Shown piece after piece: positions 47,698 through 57,992 of a stretch of DNA of 64,000 nucleotides. The notes beneath the pieces are model-generated. The model worked only from the letters and a program-made list of their open reading frames with translations. It was not told the origin of the DNA and did not search any database. How positions within the stretch are numbered: position 1 is the first letter of the stretch; every line of letters begins with the position of its first letter. This DNA comes from Polynucleobacter necessarius. GTDB lineage: Bacteria; Pseudomonadota; Gammaproteobacteria; Burkholderiales; Burkholderiaceae. The DNA lies in contig NZ_LT606948.1 of assembly GCF_900095185.1 (NCBI RefSeq), positions 496,001 to 560,000 on the forward strand, read 5' to 3'. The position numbers and the translations under genes were made by a program.

Positions 47698-47732
47698 TTC
47701 CTCATCTTACATCCACACTTCATACCCCGCCA

Positions 47733-49460
47733 TTACATCTTTGCTGGCGTGGATACTCCAAGTACTTTTAGGCCATTTTGTAAAACTTGGCGGGTTGCCG
47801 AAAGCAAGGCCAGGCGGGCTAACTTTAATTTCTGATCATCTACCAATACGCGGTCAGCGTTATAAAAAGCATGGAAATCACCAGCTAAATCACGCAAATA
47901 AAAAGCTAATGCATGAGGTGCCAACTCTTCTGCGGCGGCTGTGAGAACCTCTGGATACTCCGCTAAACGACGCAATAAATAATCTGCTGCCTTACTCTGC
48001 AAGAGCGATAAATCAGCTTCAGCTAAATCTGATGCCTGTCCACCCCATTGTTGCAAGATTGAACAAATTCGAGCATGCGCATACTGAACATAGAAAACTG
48101 GGTTCTCATCATTCTGCTGCAACGCCAAATCAATATCAAAAACAAATTCGGTATCCGCCTTACGCGAGATCAAGAAAAAGCGCACTGCATCACGACCACG
48201 TTGTAATGCTGGATCTCTATCTTCTGGAGTCATTTCTGGAGCAACACCACCAGACCATTCAACTAAATCACGCACGGTAACATAGGAGCCAGCACGCTTA
48301 GAAATTTTTACTTCCTCGCCATTACGCATTACTGTGACCATCTTATGCAATACATACTCTGGATAAGTTTTTGGAATATCCCAGCCACGCTTTTGAGCTA
48401 CACCCTGCAAGCCCGAACGCACGCGGGCTATTGTGCCGTGGTGGTCACTTCCTTGTACATTAATGACTTTTCCAAAGCCACGATTCCACTTGCTAGCGTG
48501 ATAAGCAACGTCAAGTACAAAATAAGTGAAACTTCCATCGGACTTACGCATCACGCGATCTTTATCATCGCCATCATCTGTAGTCTTTAACCATAGAGCA
48601 CCTTCGGCCTCATAGGTCTTACCAATGCCCTGTAAATCACTAACGATTTGTGCAACACTACCGTCGGTATACAAAGAGGATTCTAAATAATAGCAATCAA
48701 ACTTAACGCCGAAAGTTTGTAAATCAATATCTTGCTCATGACGCAAATAGTTAACTGCAAATTGACGAATCGTGTCAATATCATCCCTAAAATCAGGAGA
48801 TGCTTTAAATGCTGCAACAATTTCCGCAATATATTCACCGTTATAAGCTTGTTCTGGCCACTGAGAGTCACCCGGCTTTAAGCCCAGCAACCGAGCTTGA
48901 ACCGATAGGGCTAGATTTGCAATCTGAACACCTGCATCGTTATAATAAAACTCTCGGTGTACTTTGATGCCTTGGGTGGCCAACAAATTAGCCAAGGCAT
49001 CACCCAGCGCTGCCTGTCGCCCATGACCTACATGCAAGGGGCCAGTTGGATTAGCAGAGACAAACTCAATCATGGCGCTTGGGGAGGGCTCGCCAATAAG
49101 GACAGACTCTCCAAAGCGCACTCCTGCAGATAGAATTTCTTTCACTACAGCAGACTTAGCCACATTACTCAGGCGGAAGTTAATAAATCCAGGACCAGCA
49201 ATTTCGCAAGACATAATGAGCTCGTTAAAGCCGGCTTTGGTATGGAGTCGGTCAACTAGAGATTGCGCCAAATCGCGAGGATTCAGTTTCCAAGCCTTAG
49301 AAAGCTGGAGGGCAATATTGCAGGCAACATCTCCATGATCAATGGCCTTTGGACGCTCTAAACGTGGGGTAGGTGGTTGTGACAAGCCGCGCTCTTGAGC
49401 CAATTCGGCAAGAGCAGCGCTCAGCATCTGCATTAAACGATTTTTATTAGTCGACAACAT
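47733..49460 (-). CDS. argS: Arginine-tRNA ligase
   Basis: 575 residues, full length. The N-terminal Add domain is followed by the HIGH-type motif [40 protein letters not shown] and [19 protein letters not shown]. The C-terminal DALR anticodon domain contains [15 protein letters not shown]. No lesion is seen. It heads the argS-SPOR-dsbA run and is divergent from the DUF1840 gene. Confidence 0.96.
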   Translation of the reverse strand: MLSTNKNRLMQMLSAALAELAQERGLSQPPTPRLERPKAIDHGDVACNIALQLSKAWKLNPRDLAQSLVDRLHTKAGFNELIMSCEIAGPGFINFRLSNVAKSAVVKEILSAGVRFGESVLIGEPSPSAMIEFVSANPTGPLHVGHGRQAALGDALANLLATQGIKVHREFYYNDAGVQIANLALSVQARLLGLKPGDSQWPEQAYNGEYIAEIVAAFKASPDFRDDIDTIRQFAVNYLRHEQDIDLQTFGVKFDCYYLESSLYTDGSVAQIVSDLQGIGKTYEAEGALWLKTTDDGDDKDRVMRKSDGSFTYFVLDVAYHASKWNRGFGKVINVQGSDHHGTIARVRSGLQGVAQKRGWDIPKTYPEYVLHKMVTVMRNGEEVKISKRAGSYVTVRDLVEWSGGVAPEMTPEDRDPALQRGRDAVRFFLISRKADTEFVFDIDLALQQNDENPVFYVQYAHARICSILQQWGGQASDLAEADLSLLQSKAADYLLRRLAEYPEVLTAAAEELAPHALAFYLRDLAGDFHAFYNADRVLVDDQKLKLARLALLSATRQVLQNGLKVLGVSTPAKM

Positions 49461-49495
49461 GGATTAGCGAGTTTATCAGGTGGTAAGCTATCGAA

Positions 49496-49813
49496 ATGAT
49501 CTATCCATTTCGCTCAACGGCTGGTCCAAATGTCATCATGCTGGCGGATCTGACACAACGAATTTTTGATATTTTAGGACGCCCCCTAGAACCTCGAGGG
49601 ATCCTGACTGTAGAACAACTCCCAGCTCTGATCACCTCTCTTGAAACAGCCATCCTAAAAGATCTTGAGGAACGAGCAAAGGCAAATGACAATCTCAAGA
49701 CGGGTACAGAGAAGCCTAAGTTAGCGGACCGACTAGGGCAACGCGCTTACCCATTCCTCGAACTCATGAAACAGGCAAGCGCGAAAGACAAACCCATCAT
49801 GTGGGGCGTTTAA
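49496..49813 (+). CDS. DUF1840 family protein
   Basis: 105 residues. [20 protein letters not shown], then [20 protein letters not shown] and the C-terminal [16 protein letters not shown] match DUF1840, a small soluble protein of betaproteobacteria and relatives. The function is unknown. It is divergent from argS by 35 bases and its end overlaps the metH end by 4 bases. Confidence 0.85.
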   Translation: MIYPFRSTAGPNVIMLADLTQRIFDILGRPLEPRGILTVEQLPALITSLETAILKDLEERAKANDNLKTGTEKPKLADRLGQRAYPFLELMKQASAKDKPIMWGV

Positions 49814-52560
49814 TCTAACAAACTCGCTAGCTGGCGACGAGTATCTTCGATGCTTTGACCGCGACGTTTGGCCAAGTCTTCGACTTGATCTTCTGAAAGT
49901 TTGCCTACATTAAAGTAGCGAGCATCCGAATGCGCCAAATAGAAACCGCTAACACTAGAAGCAGGATTCATGGCCTTTGACTCAGTCAAAGTCATACCGA
50001 TATCTTCAGCACCCATCACTCGCAATAAGTCCTCCTTGACTTCATGCGCAGGGCAGGCTGGATAGCCTGGTGCAGGACGTATACCGCGATACTCCTCATT
50101 GATCATTTGATCATTAGTCAAGATCTCATCGGTTGCATAGCCCCAGAGATCAGTACGAACACGATGGTGCATAAGCTCAGCAAAGGCTTCAGCCAAACGA
50201 TCAGCCAAGGCCTTCAACATAATGGCACTGTAATCATCATGCTTTGCTTGAAACTCAGCTACTTTTTTCTCAACACCATGACCTGTTGTCACAGCAAAGC
50301 AACCCAGATAATCAGCAACACCAGAGTCTTTTGGCGCTACATAATCAGCCAAACAACGATTAGGTCTACGGATTCCATCCACTACTGGGCGCTCAGATTG
50401 TTGGCGGAGGTTATGCCATACAAATAATGGGTGTTCGCGCGCTTCATCGCGATATAACACGATATCGTCACCGACAGTATTAGCAGGATAAAAAGCGACA
50501 ACTGCATCCGCTTGTAACCACTGACCTTTGATCAGCTTATTGAGCAATACCTGGGCATCAGCATAAACTTTATGCGCCTCTACACCAACCACTTCATCAT
50601 CGAGAATTGCCGGAAATTTACCAGCCAAGTCCCAAGTCTGAAAGACTGGGGTCCAGTCAACATATTTGGCAATATCGCTAAGCGCAAACTTTTTAAATAC
50701 GCGACGGCCAATAAATTTAGGCTTCTCGGGTACGTAAGTAGACCAATCAATCAACTCACGGTTCTTACGAGCCGCTGCTAGTGAAATGGTGGGCACTGCT
50801 TTCTTGTTGGCATGTTGTTCACGAATGCGCACATAGTCATCGCGCAAACCTTGAATAAATTTCTTTGCACTTTCATCAGATAGCAAACTGGAAGCTACCG
50901 ATACCGAGCGCGACGCATCTGGCACATAAACTACTGGGCCATCATAGTGTGGCGCAATCTTCACTGCAGTATGCACACGAGAAGTAGTTGCACCACCAAT
51001 CATGAGTGGAATTTGACGATCGCGAAAATAGTCATCGCGTTGCATCTCTTGGGCAACGTATGTCATCTCTTCAAGCGAAGGGGTAATCAAGCCTGATAGA
51101 CCAACGATGTCGGCATTCTCTTCCTTGGCACGCTTGAGAATTTCAGCACAGGGAACCATCACACCCATATTGGCAACTTCAAAGTTATTGCATTGTAGAA
51201 CCACAGTCACAATATTTTTACCAATATCGTGAACGTCACCCTTAACAGTGGCCATCACAATTTTTCCCTTAGCTTTCGCTTCCCCACCAGCCGCAATATG
51301 CTGACGTTTTTCTTCTTCAATATAGGGTATTAGGATCGCAACTGCTTGCTTCATCACGCGCGCGCTCTTCACCACTTGAGGCAAGAACATTTTTCCCGCA
51401 CCAAATAAGTCGCCAACAACGTTCATGCCATCCATCAAGGGGCCTTCAATTACTTCAATTGGCCTACCACCGGCGCCCATGATTTCTGCGCGCAGTTCTT
51501 CTGTATCTTCTTCAATAAAATTTGTGATGCCATGAACTAAGGCATGGGTTAAACGTTCACGAACAGGTGTTTCACGCCAAACCAGGTTTTCAACCTGCTT
51601 AGCGCCACCGCCCTTAAATTGATCAGCAATATCCAATAAGCGTTCTGTTGGGGTTTTGCCGTCTTTTTCTTTGAAACGATTGAGTACGACATCTTCAACA
51701 CGTTCGCATAACTCAGGATCTAAGTCGGCGTAAACACCTAATTGACCAGCATTCACGATACCCATATCCATTCCCGCCTGGATAGCATGATATAAAAATA
51801 CAGTATGAATAGCCTCACGGACACGATCGTTGCCGCGGAAAGAGAAGCTGACATTAGAAACGCCACCACTCACTTTAGCGCCGGGGAGATTTGCTTTAAT
51901 CCAACGAGTGGCATTAATAAAGTCAACAGCGTAGTTGTCATGCTCTTCAATACCAGTGGCAATCGCAAAAATATTCGGGTCGAAAATGATGTCTTCTGCC
52001 GGAAAGCCAATTTCATTCACTAAGATCTCGTAGCAGCGCTGACAGATTTCAGTCTTACGTTGGAATGTATCTGCTTGACCAACTTTATCGAAAGCCATCA
52101 CTACAGAAGCGGCACCGTAACGGCGAATTAAATGCGCTTGTTTTCTGAATGGCTCTTCACCCTCTTTTAAAGAGATAGAGTTCACAATTGGCTTGCCCTG
52201 AATACACTTCAAGCCAGCTTCAATCACACTCCACTTAGATGAGTCGATCATGATGGGCACACGTGCAATATCAGGCTCAGATGCGATCAAATTTAAGAAG
52301 CGAGTCATCGCTGCTTCGGAATCAAGCATCGCTTCATCCATGTTGATATCGATGATTTGTGCACCATTCTCAACTTGTTGACGCGCGACAGCAAGCGCCT
52401 CGTCAAATTGATTGTTCAAAATCATGCGAGCAAATGCTTGGGAGCCAGTAACGTTAGTACGCTCTCCAATATTGACAAAGCCTACAGCAGCAGTAACGTT
52501 AAATGACTCAAGGCCAGATAACTTCATCGCTGGCATGACTTTTTTCTCCATCTTGCTCAC
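49810..52560 (-). CDS. metH: Cobalamin-dependent methionine synthase, C-terminal polypeptide (folate, B12 and activation domains)
   Basis: 916 residues. The pterin-binding domain begins [20 protein letters not shown]. The B12 domain has the cobalt-ligating His in [12 protein letters not shown] and [13 protein letters not shown]. The activation domain at the C-terminus has [15 protein letters not shown], which binds SAM, and [20 protein letters not shown]. The homocysteine-binding module is a separate gene just upstream with a 4-base overlap (ATGA). A split methionine synthase is normal in Burkholderiales. Both parts look intact, so a B12 supply is implied. Confidence 0.95.
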   Translation of the reverse strand: MSKMEKKVMPAMKLSGLESFNVTAAVGFVNIGERTNVTGSQAFARMILNNQFDEALAVARQQVENGAQIIDINMDEAMLDSEAAMTRFLNLIASEPDIARVPIMIDSSKWSVIEAGLKCIQGKPIVNSISLKEGEEPFRKQAHLIRRYGAASVVMAFDKVGQADTFQRKTEICQRCYEILVNEIGFPAEDIIFDPNIFAIATGIEEHDNYAVDFINATRWIKANLPGAKVSGGVSNVSFSFRGNDRVREAIHTVFLYHAIQAGMDMGIVNAGQLGVYADLDPELCERVEDVVLNRFKEKDGKTPTERLLDIADQFKGGGAKQVENLVWRETPVRERLTHALVHGITNFIEEDTEELRAEIMGAGGRPIEVIEGPLMDGMNVVGDLFGAGKMFLPQVVKSARVMKQAVAILIPYIEEEKRQHIAAGGEAKAKGKIVMATVKGDVHDIGKNIVTVVLQCNNFEVANMGVMVPCAEILKRAKEENADIVGLSGLITPSLEEMTYVAQEMQRDDYFRDRQIPLMIGGATTSRVHTAVKIAPHYDGPVVYVPDASRSVSVASSLLSDESAKKFIQGLRDDYVRIREQHANKKAVPTISLAAARKNRELIDWSTYVPEKPKFIGRRVFKKFALSDIAKYVDWTPVFQTWDLAGKFPAILDDEVVGVEAHKVYADAQVLLNKLIKGQWLQADAVVAFYPANTVGDDIVLYRDEAREHPLFVWHNLRQQSERPVVDGIRRPNRCLADYVAPKDSGVADYLGCFAVTTGHGVEKKVAEFQAKHDDYSAIMLKALADRLAEAFAELMHHRVRTDLWGYATDEILTNDQMINEEYRGIRPAPGYPACPAHEVKEDLLRVMGAEDIGMTLTESKAMNPASSVSGFYLAHSDARYFNVGKLSEDQVEDLAKRRGQSIEDTRRQLASLLD

Positions 52561-53621
52561 GCTGTCACCTGCGCATTTTCACGATAGAAAGCACGGGGCC
52601 TCCGCTTTGCAACGGCAGTGGCTATAGCACGAATGTGATCTGGCGTAGTACCACAGCAACCACCAACCAAATTGACTAGACCGTCTTTTGCAAAACCATC
52701 TACCAAACTTGAGGTAATGTCTGGGGTCTCATCAAAGCCAGTATCACTCATTGGGTTAGGCAGACCAGCATTGGGGTAGCAGGAAACGGCAACATCACAA
52801 ATGCGCGATAACTCTGCGATATAAGGACGCATCAAGGCAGCGCCAAGTGCACAGTTCAAGCCAAAAGTAAGTGGCTTGATATGGCGCAAGCTATTCCAAA
52901 ATGCCTCAACGGTTTGACCAGACAAAATACGTCCCGAGGCGTCAGTCACAGTCCCAGAAATCATCACTGGTAAGCGCTCACCAGTTTCTTCAAAAAATTC
53001 ATCAAGAGCGAATAGTGCAGCTTTAGCGTTGAGGGTATCAAAGATGGTTTCAACTACAAACAAATCAACGCCATCAGCAAACAACCCCTCGATCTGCTCA
53101 CGATAGGATGCCCGCAATGCATCAAATGTGACATTGCGCGCACCTGGGTCATTAACATCTGGAGAAATGCTAGCAGTCTTTGGCGTAGGTCCAATAGCAC
53201 CAGCTGCAAAACGTGGTTTATCAGTAGTGCTATATTTTTCACATGCAGCGCGCGCTAGTCTCGCGGAAACTTCATTCATCTCGCGAGCTAAGCCGGCCAT
53301 TTTGTAATCTTCTTGTGCCACTGAAGTCGCACCAAAAGTATTGGTCTCAATAATGTCCGCGCCAGCTTCTAAATACCGCTCATGAATCTTGCTGATAATT
53401 TGAGGCTGTGTGAGTACCAATAACTCGTTATTGCCTTTGAGGTCGCCCGGATGATCAGCAAAACGGGCATTGTCTGGTAAACCACGGTAGTCGGCTTCAC
53501 TTAACTTGTACTGCTGAATCATGGTGCCCATGGCGCCATCCAAAATCAGGATACGCTCTTTCAAAAGCTCAGGCAGCTCCTTACCACGGGTGTAAGGATG
53601 TGACAAGTCATTAGATTGCAT
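52557..53621 (-). CDS. metH: Methionine synthase, homocysteine S-methyltransferase polypeptide
   Basis: 354 residues. [20 protein letters not shown] opens the barrel. [17 protein letters not shown] and [16 protein letters not shown] follow, the latter with the first zinc Cys. The last two zinc cysteines are in [17 protein letters not shown]. It binds homocysteine for methylation by the B12 polypeptide encoded next, and is translationally coupled to it. I see no SAH or cobalamin riboswitch in the 74 bases upstream. Confidence 0.95.
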   Translation of the reverse strand: MQSNDLSHPYTRGKELPELLKERILILDGAMGTMIQQYKLSEADYRGLPDNARFADHPGDLKGNNELLVLTQPQIISKIHERYLEAGADIIETNTFGATSVAQEDYKMAGLAREMNEVSARLARAACEKYSTTDKPRFAAGAIGPTPKTASISPDVNDPGARNVTFDALRASYREQIEGLFADGVDLFVVETIFDTLNAKAALFALDEFFEETGERLPVMISGTVTDASGRILSGQTVEAFWNSLRHIKPLTFGLNCALGAALMRPYIAELSRICDVAVSCYPNAGLPNPMSDTGFDETPDITSSLVDGFAKDGLVNLVGGCCGTTPDHIRAIATAVAKRRPRAFYRENAQVTA

Positions 53622-53695
53622 TGTTAAATCCGGATTAATCTTTAGAATCCCTTATTCTATTAGAAAAGCCACTTTTTATTTACCCTGGAGCCATT

Positions 53696-54148
53696 ATGTT
53701 TGGAACCATTCCTGAATTCAATCAAAGCCTAGAAATGTTTAAAACCATGTGGGGGCAAGGTGCGACAGCCCAGGCTGGACAACTTCCCTTTACAACAGAT
53801 GCATCCAAGGCCGCAGGCGGCTTTGGATCAGCCTTTCCTGGGGTAGATATAAGATGAGCTGGAAAAACGCATTAAAGACCTCACAAGCGTTGAAAACTGG
53901 CTGAATTTGAACCTCAATATCCTAAAGTCAACTATTCAAGGACTTGAAGTCCATCATGCCACGATGATGGCGCTTAAATCCTTTGGCGATGCCGTATCCG
54001 CAGCGAGTGCTACAGCAACTGCTCCTAGCGAAGAATCTGTGACTAAAACAAAACTAGCGCTAAACCACGGAAAACCGCAACACGCCGTCGTCGCAAAGCT
54101 GGCGACGCAACCTACCTCGACAAAGTAGGTAATTCAGATGAGCAATAG
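53696..54148 (+). pseudogene. phaM: PhaM-like polyhydroxyalkanoate granule protein, frameshifted
   Basis: The ATG at 53696 starts MFGTIPEFNQSLEMFKTMWG, then ends after FPGVDIR at TGA near 53855. Another frame continues DELEKRIKDLTSVENWLNLN and ILKSTIQGLEVHHATMMALK, typical of PhaM. Near 54060 a second shift is likely, because the basic tail PRKTATRRRKAGDATYLDKV, expected for DNA-binding PhaM tails, is in a third frame to TAG at 54148. PhaM links PHA granules to the nucleoid and activates the synthase. Confidence 0.72.
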
Positions 54149-54181
54149 CCTCACCCATTACGAATGTGAGTTGATGAATCT

Positions 54182-55092
54182 CTAATTCACGCCTGAACAA
54201 ACCGGCACATGCTCGAGAGATTGTGCCGGTTTGTTGCATGCACCTAAGGTATCTATTAAGCGCTCATCATGATGCGTCTTCAGCTGGGCAATTCGAATTC
54301 TCATTCCAGGACATGGCTTACCATGCGAAGGGAGAACCAAAGTATCCTCGGGCAGAGCTAAATATTTTTCAATTGAATCAAGATACAACCCTAAAGGATC
54401 AGCATCTGGATCTGCGTCATACACACTCACATTAGTAGAGATGCGAGGCAACAACATATCTCCAGAAATTAAAATACCGAGCTCTTTGCAAAATAAAGAC
54501 GCATGTTCAGGAGCATGACCAAAACCCATCATGACTTGCCATGAACGACCGCTAATCAATATTGCTTCATCATTGATAATGCGGCGATATTGACACGGTA
54601 CTCCTGACACCATGTTGCTGTAATCATTTGAGCGAGCCCCAACCGCAGCACCATCTTCTTTGCAACTTAACCATTGAGCGGTTAAATAATCAGTCATGGA
54701 AATCCATAAAGGCGCATTCCATTTCTCACATAGCCATTGAGATCACCCAACATGATCTGAATACATATGCGTCACAATGACACGTAGGACTGGCATGCCT
54801 TCAAGCTGTGGGTTGCACAAACCTTTTCCCAAGAAGCTCTAGTCTCATCATTTGCAATGCCACGATCCACGATCCACGATCTTCCAGCCAGTAACACTAT
54901 CAATCTCATCACGTAAAAGCCACAAGTTAATATGATCCAGGGCGAACGGTACACGCATTCTGAGCCAACGAACTCCTGCTGAAACTTCAATGCTACCCCC
55001 CCCACTTCCGGAAGTGCATCACCTACCAGTGGTAGCAGTTGCAATGGATGATGAATCGCAGCTTCGACGCCGGCTTGATTTTTAGTGCTCAT
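54182..55092 (-). pseudogene. Metallo-beta-lactamase-fold hydrolase, broken
   Basis: The N-terminal part includes LQLLPLVGDALPEVGG, then WIVDRGIANDETRASWEKVC with the metal-binding region starting just after it. A shift near 54780 and a stop near 54746 separate THMYSDHVG, the zinc motif, and SQWLCEKWNAPLWIS. The open C-terminal part has MMGFGHAPEHASLFCKELGI and LISGDMLLPRISTNVSVYDA, with further zinc ligands, and VLPSHGKPCPGMRIR. At least two lesions. The substrate is unknown (glyoxalase II-like group). Confidence 0.78.
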
Positions 55093-55256
55093 GGTGTACC
55101 GTTATTTTTATTATTAATAATTTAGGTTTACTTTAACAGCTGTGCCATCACCTTGCATTAATTGGTGCGACATTAATCCTGAAAATGGTTACTGCCGCGG
55201 CTGCTATCGCGCGCTCTCTGAGATTGCTGATTGGTCTGATCTGAGTAACTCTGAAG

Positions 55257-55409
55257 ACGTTGAAGATTGGGCTGACTACCGCATAAATCACACGGAATGA
55301 TGGGAAAGTTCATATCGCCAGCATAGCGTTCCAGTAATTTTTCAGGAACATACGCTAATGGGCGAATCACAATATGTTTTCCATCATCTGAACGAAGCTT
55401 TGGTGGCAT
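55257..55409 (-). pseudogene. ttcA: tRNA 2-thiocytidine biosynthesis protein TtcA, C-terminal remnant
   Basis: The only part left is [40 protein letters not shown] and [11 protein letters not shown]. These are typical of the last third of TtcA, with two of its cluster cysteines. The PP-loop and the other cysteines are absent. It is in frame with the end of the acuI remnant upstream, joined by 26 residues that I cannot place. After QPNLQR the frame reads unrelated sequence to 55173. Confidence 0.72.
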
Positions 55410-55487
55410 CCAGGCTTGAGGTTTGGTCAAAACTTCCGAAGCGCAAACCTCAAGAGCCGCAGTGCAATCCAATTCATTTTCTTGCTT

Positions 55488-56358
55488 GTTAACATCGACA
55501 ATTAAACGTCCACGCACATTACCCGCCATCAAATCCTGCGCGTATTTGATCGAATCTTCAAGTGAAATGTCCTGAGAGATTTCATCTAAAGTATTTAGAG
55601 CTACCAACTTAGCCAACTCCAAACCACAGGCTGCAACAGCACCATCACTCTTGGTCTGGGCACAAGCATTTGCTAAGGTATGACTCCCAACGCTATCGAC
55701 CACTGCGGCCCAACGTTCTTTTGCCAATGGCCTGCCTGGCGCAGATAAAGTCGCGCGATCAATAACCTCAGTGGCCCCTAATTTTTTCAAGTAATCCGCT
55801 TCAGTCATACGCCCAGTGCTTGCTGCCACTGTAAAACCGAACTTACCCAGAAGAGTATTGGCAAAGCTGCCAACGCCGCCAGCAGCACCAGGTACTAGAA
55901 CCTCGCCATCACTGGGCTTCAATCCGTGTTTTTGTAATGCCATGACACATAGCATGGCGATATAGCCAGCAGTGCCAATTGCCAAAGCCTGTTTAGCAGC
56001 AAATCCTTTTGGAAGCGAAATTAACCATTCGGCCTTTACACGAGCCTGCTAACCAAAACCACCCCAATGGCCCTCACCAACGCCTCCAGCCATTCAGGAG
56101 GACCATATCGCTAACTTTAAACTCAGCACTACTAAGGCTTTCTACTACCTCTCCAGCAAAGTCGATACCTGGAACCATGGGAAAGCTACGCACCACAGGA
56201 CCTTTTCCAGTGCTCGCCAGGCCATCCTCTTATAGTTTAGCGTGGAATACAACGCCTTGATGCGAACGTCGCCATCCGGGATGGCTAGCTTCATCGACTT
56301 GGGCTACTTCTGCACGATAGCCTTGATCATCTTTATTTGCTAATATTGCTTTAAACAT
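55488..56358 (-). pseudogene. acuI: Acryloyl-CoA reductase AcuI/YhdH family oxidoreductase, broken
   Basis: MFKAILANKDDQGYRAEVAQ starts at 56358. Frame changes and stops occur near 56240 and 56060, with pieces [20 protein letters not shown] and [20 protein letters not shown]. From 55985 the cofactor domain is open: [20 protein letters not shown] and [20 protein letters not shown]. After VAACGL the sequence jumps to [20 protein letters not shown], so about 45 residues are missing. It ends [11 protein letters not shown] and runs on in frame into the ttcA remnant. Confidence 0.82.
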
Positions 56359-56446
56359 ATCTCTTCCTTTTAGAGGGAGGTATTTCCCCGCATCAATCGC
56401 TCAAGAGGTTTACCCATAATGAGCATTGCTGATTATGGAGGTTTCC

Positions 56447-56771
56447 GTGAAAAAAATTCTACTATTAACCGCGACTTCTGGCTTGATATTGGCTGGATGC
56501 TCCTCTACTCAACTAATTAAGCCCGGCAAAAGTAGCCGAACATATGTCCATGGGTAATATGCGCCTCATTAGCTCTGGCGCCAGCCCACAGGATGTGATG
56601 GACTTTGCAACCAAAACCTGCAGAGATGACGGCTATTATCAAGGAGCTAGCTTCTTATCCAAAGCAGGCAAAAAGTAGCATTTTAAATGCGTGACAGCCG
56701 AAGGAAACGCAATTTTGACTCCCATCCCTGGCACAACAATTACCGAAGCTAGCAAAACAGAGGCAAAATAA
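56447..56771 (+). pseudogene. Small lipoprotein, frameshift and nonsense codon
   Basis: A GTG at 56447 starts KKILLLTATSGLILAGCSST, a signal peptide with lipobox LAGC. After QLIKPGK the frame must change (near 56527) to reach KVAEHMSMGNMRLISSGASP and DVMDFATKTCRDDGYYQGAS. TAG at about 56676 follows AGKK, and the same frame resumes HFKCVTAEGNAILTPIPGTT to TAA at 56771. The function is not recognised. Confidence 0.7.
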
Positions 56772-56780
56772 GCAAAGCTA

Positions 56781-57295
56781 ATGACCCCATTCACTTCACA
56801 AGACACAAGAGCTTCGTCAAGGTTTTGCATCATTTGCAACTGGGGTCACCGTCATCACATGCTTTGACGAAGACAGCAATCCTCACGGCATGACGATAAG
56901 CTCTTTTAATACCGTTTCACTTGAGCCGCCGCTCATTCTATGGAGTTTGAAAAAACATTCACGACTCATGCCTTCTTCTTGGGTAGAGCTTTGCAAAAAG
57001 CATCTAATACATGTGCTAGAACGCCCTCAAGAGGACCTAGCAATGCACTTTGCGACTGTAAAAGCAGATCAATTTAACGGGATAGCTCATAAGCTTGCAG
57101 AGAGCCGGACTAACCCAGGTTAATCATTGCGTAGCCTATTATAAATGTAAGACAGGTTGCGTTCACATTGGCGGTGATCACAACATCATTGTCGCTAAAA
57201 TCATTAACTTAAAAAATCATCCTGAACGAGAGCCCCTTATTTTTACAAGAAGTAAATTTGTTGGCCTCGATTTCAGTGAAGTCAAGGCTAACTAA
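56781..57295 (+). pseudogene. Flavin reductase-like (DIM6/NTAB) protein, frameshifted
   Basis: The ATG at 56781 (MTPFTSQD) is soon out of frame. The main frame reads FATGVTVITCFDEDSNPHGM, TISSFNTVSLEPPLILWSLK and HFATVKADQFNGIAHKLAES. Near 57100 another shift leads to VNHCVAYYKCKTGCVHIGGD, HNIIVAKIINLKNH and REPLIFTRSKFVGLDF. These are the FMN-binding split-barrel motifs of flavin reductase domain proteins. At least two frameshifts. Confidence 0.8.
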
Positions 57296-57323
57296 ACCCA
57301 ATGAATCTCTGTAAGGAAATACT

Positions 57324-57983
57324 ATGTTGCGTGTATGGGGTCGCAACAGTTCTATTAATGTTCAAAAAGTATTGTGGTGCTTGGCTGAACTAGGTCTTAA
57401 AGCGGGTAAGATTTTTAGCGGATCGACGCTGGCCTCCACTTTGGCATCAATAACACGCCTGAGTTTTTAAAACTCAACCTCAAGTCTAGCGCCTACATTA
57501 CAAGATGGTGAACTTGTTCTTTGGGAGTCCAATACTATTCTGCGTTATCTAGCTCGTCGTCATGATCAATCAGGGCGCTTTGCCAGAGATGTCCAAACTC
57601 AATATAAGTCCGAGCAATGGATGGACTGGCAACTAGGGACAATGTGGCCAGCCCTACGAATTCCATTTCTAGGGTTAACTAGAACACCAGAGCAAGAACG
57701 AAATGATGAAGCGATTCAAAAGGGATACCAAGAAACTAATCGCTTACTAGGGATGTTAGACCAAACACTCAGCAAACAAAATTTTTGTGCAGGCGATCAA
57801 TTTCAAATTGGAGATATTGTTCTTGCACTTTGCGCAAGTCGCTAGATTCTTCTGCACAAGCCTTTCCCGAAAGAAACAGGGCAGCGTGCAGAACTTAAAA
57901 ATATTGAAGCATGGCTAAGGCGCTTAGAGACAGAAACCTGCTTTCACGATATTGCCGAAAAAGAGCTCAATATCGTTAAGTAG
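57324..57983 (+). pseudogene. Glutathione S-transferase, broken
   Basis: MLRVWGRNSSINVQKVLWCL and AELGLKAGKIF start a GST-like thioredoxin domain. Frame changes near 57420 and 57480 disturb the glutathione-binding loop; LQDGELVLWESNTILRYLAR is then intact. The helical domain reads WMDWQLGTMWPALRIPFLGL and NFCAGDQFQIGDIVLALCAS, then TAG near 57844 and a readable C-terminus to 57983. At least three lesions. This agrees with loss of glutathione synthesis. Confidence 0.85.
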
Positions 57984-57992
57984 ATTCGTAAT

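Noticed and set aside
53054-53242. Small minus-strand frame inside metH
   Set aside because: A shadow of the homocysteine methyltransferase gene in another frame, with no features of its own.
53622-53695. Riboswitch (SAH or cobalamin) before metH
   Set aside because: The gap is only 74 bases, with no B12-box or conserved hairpin that I could recognise.
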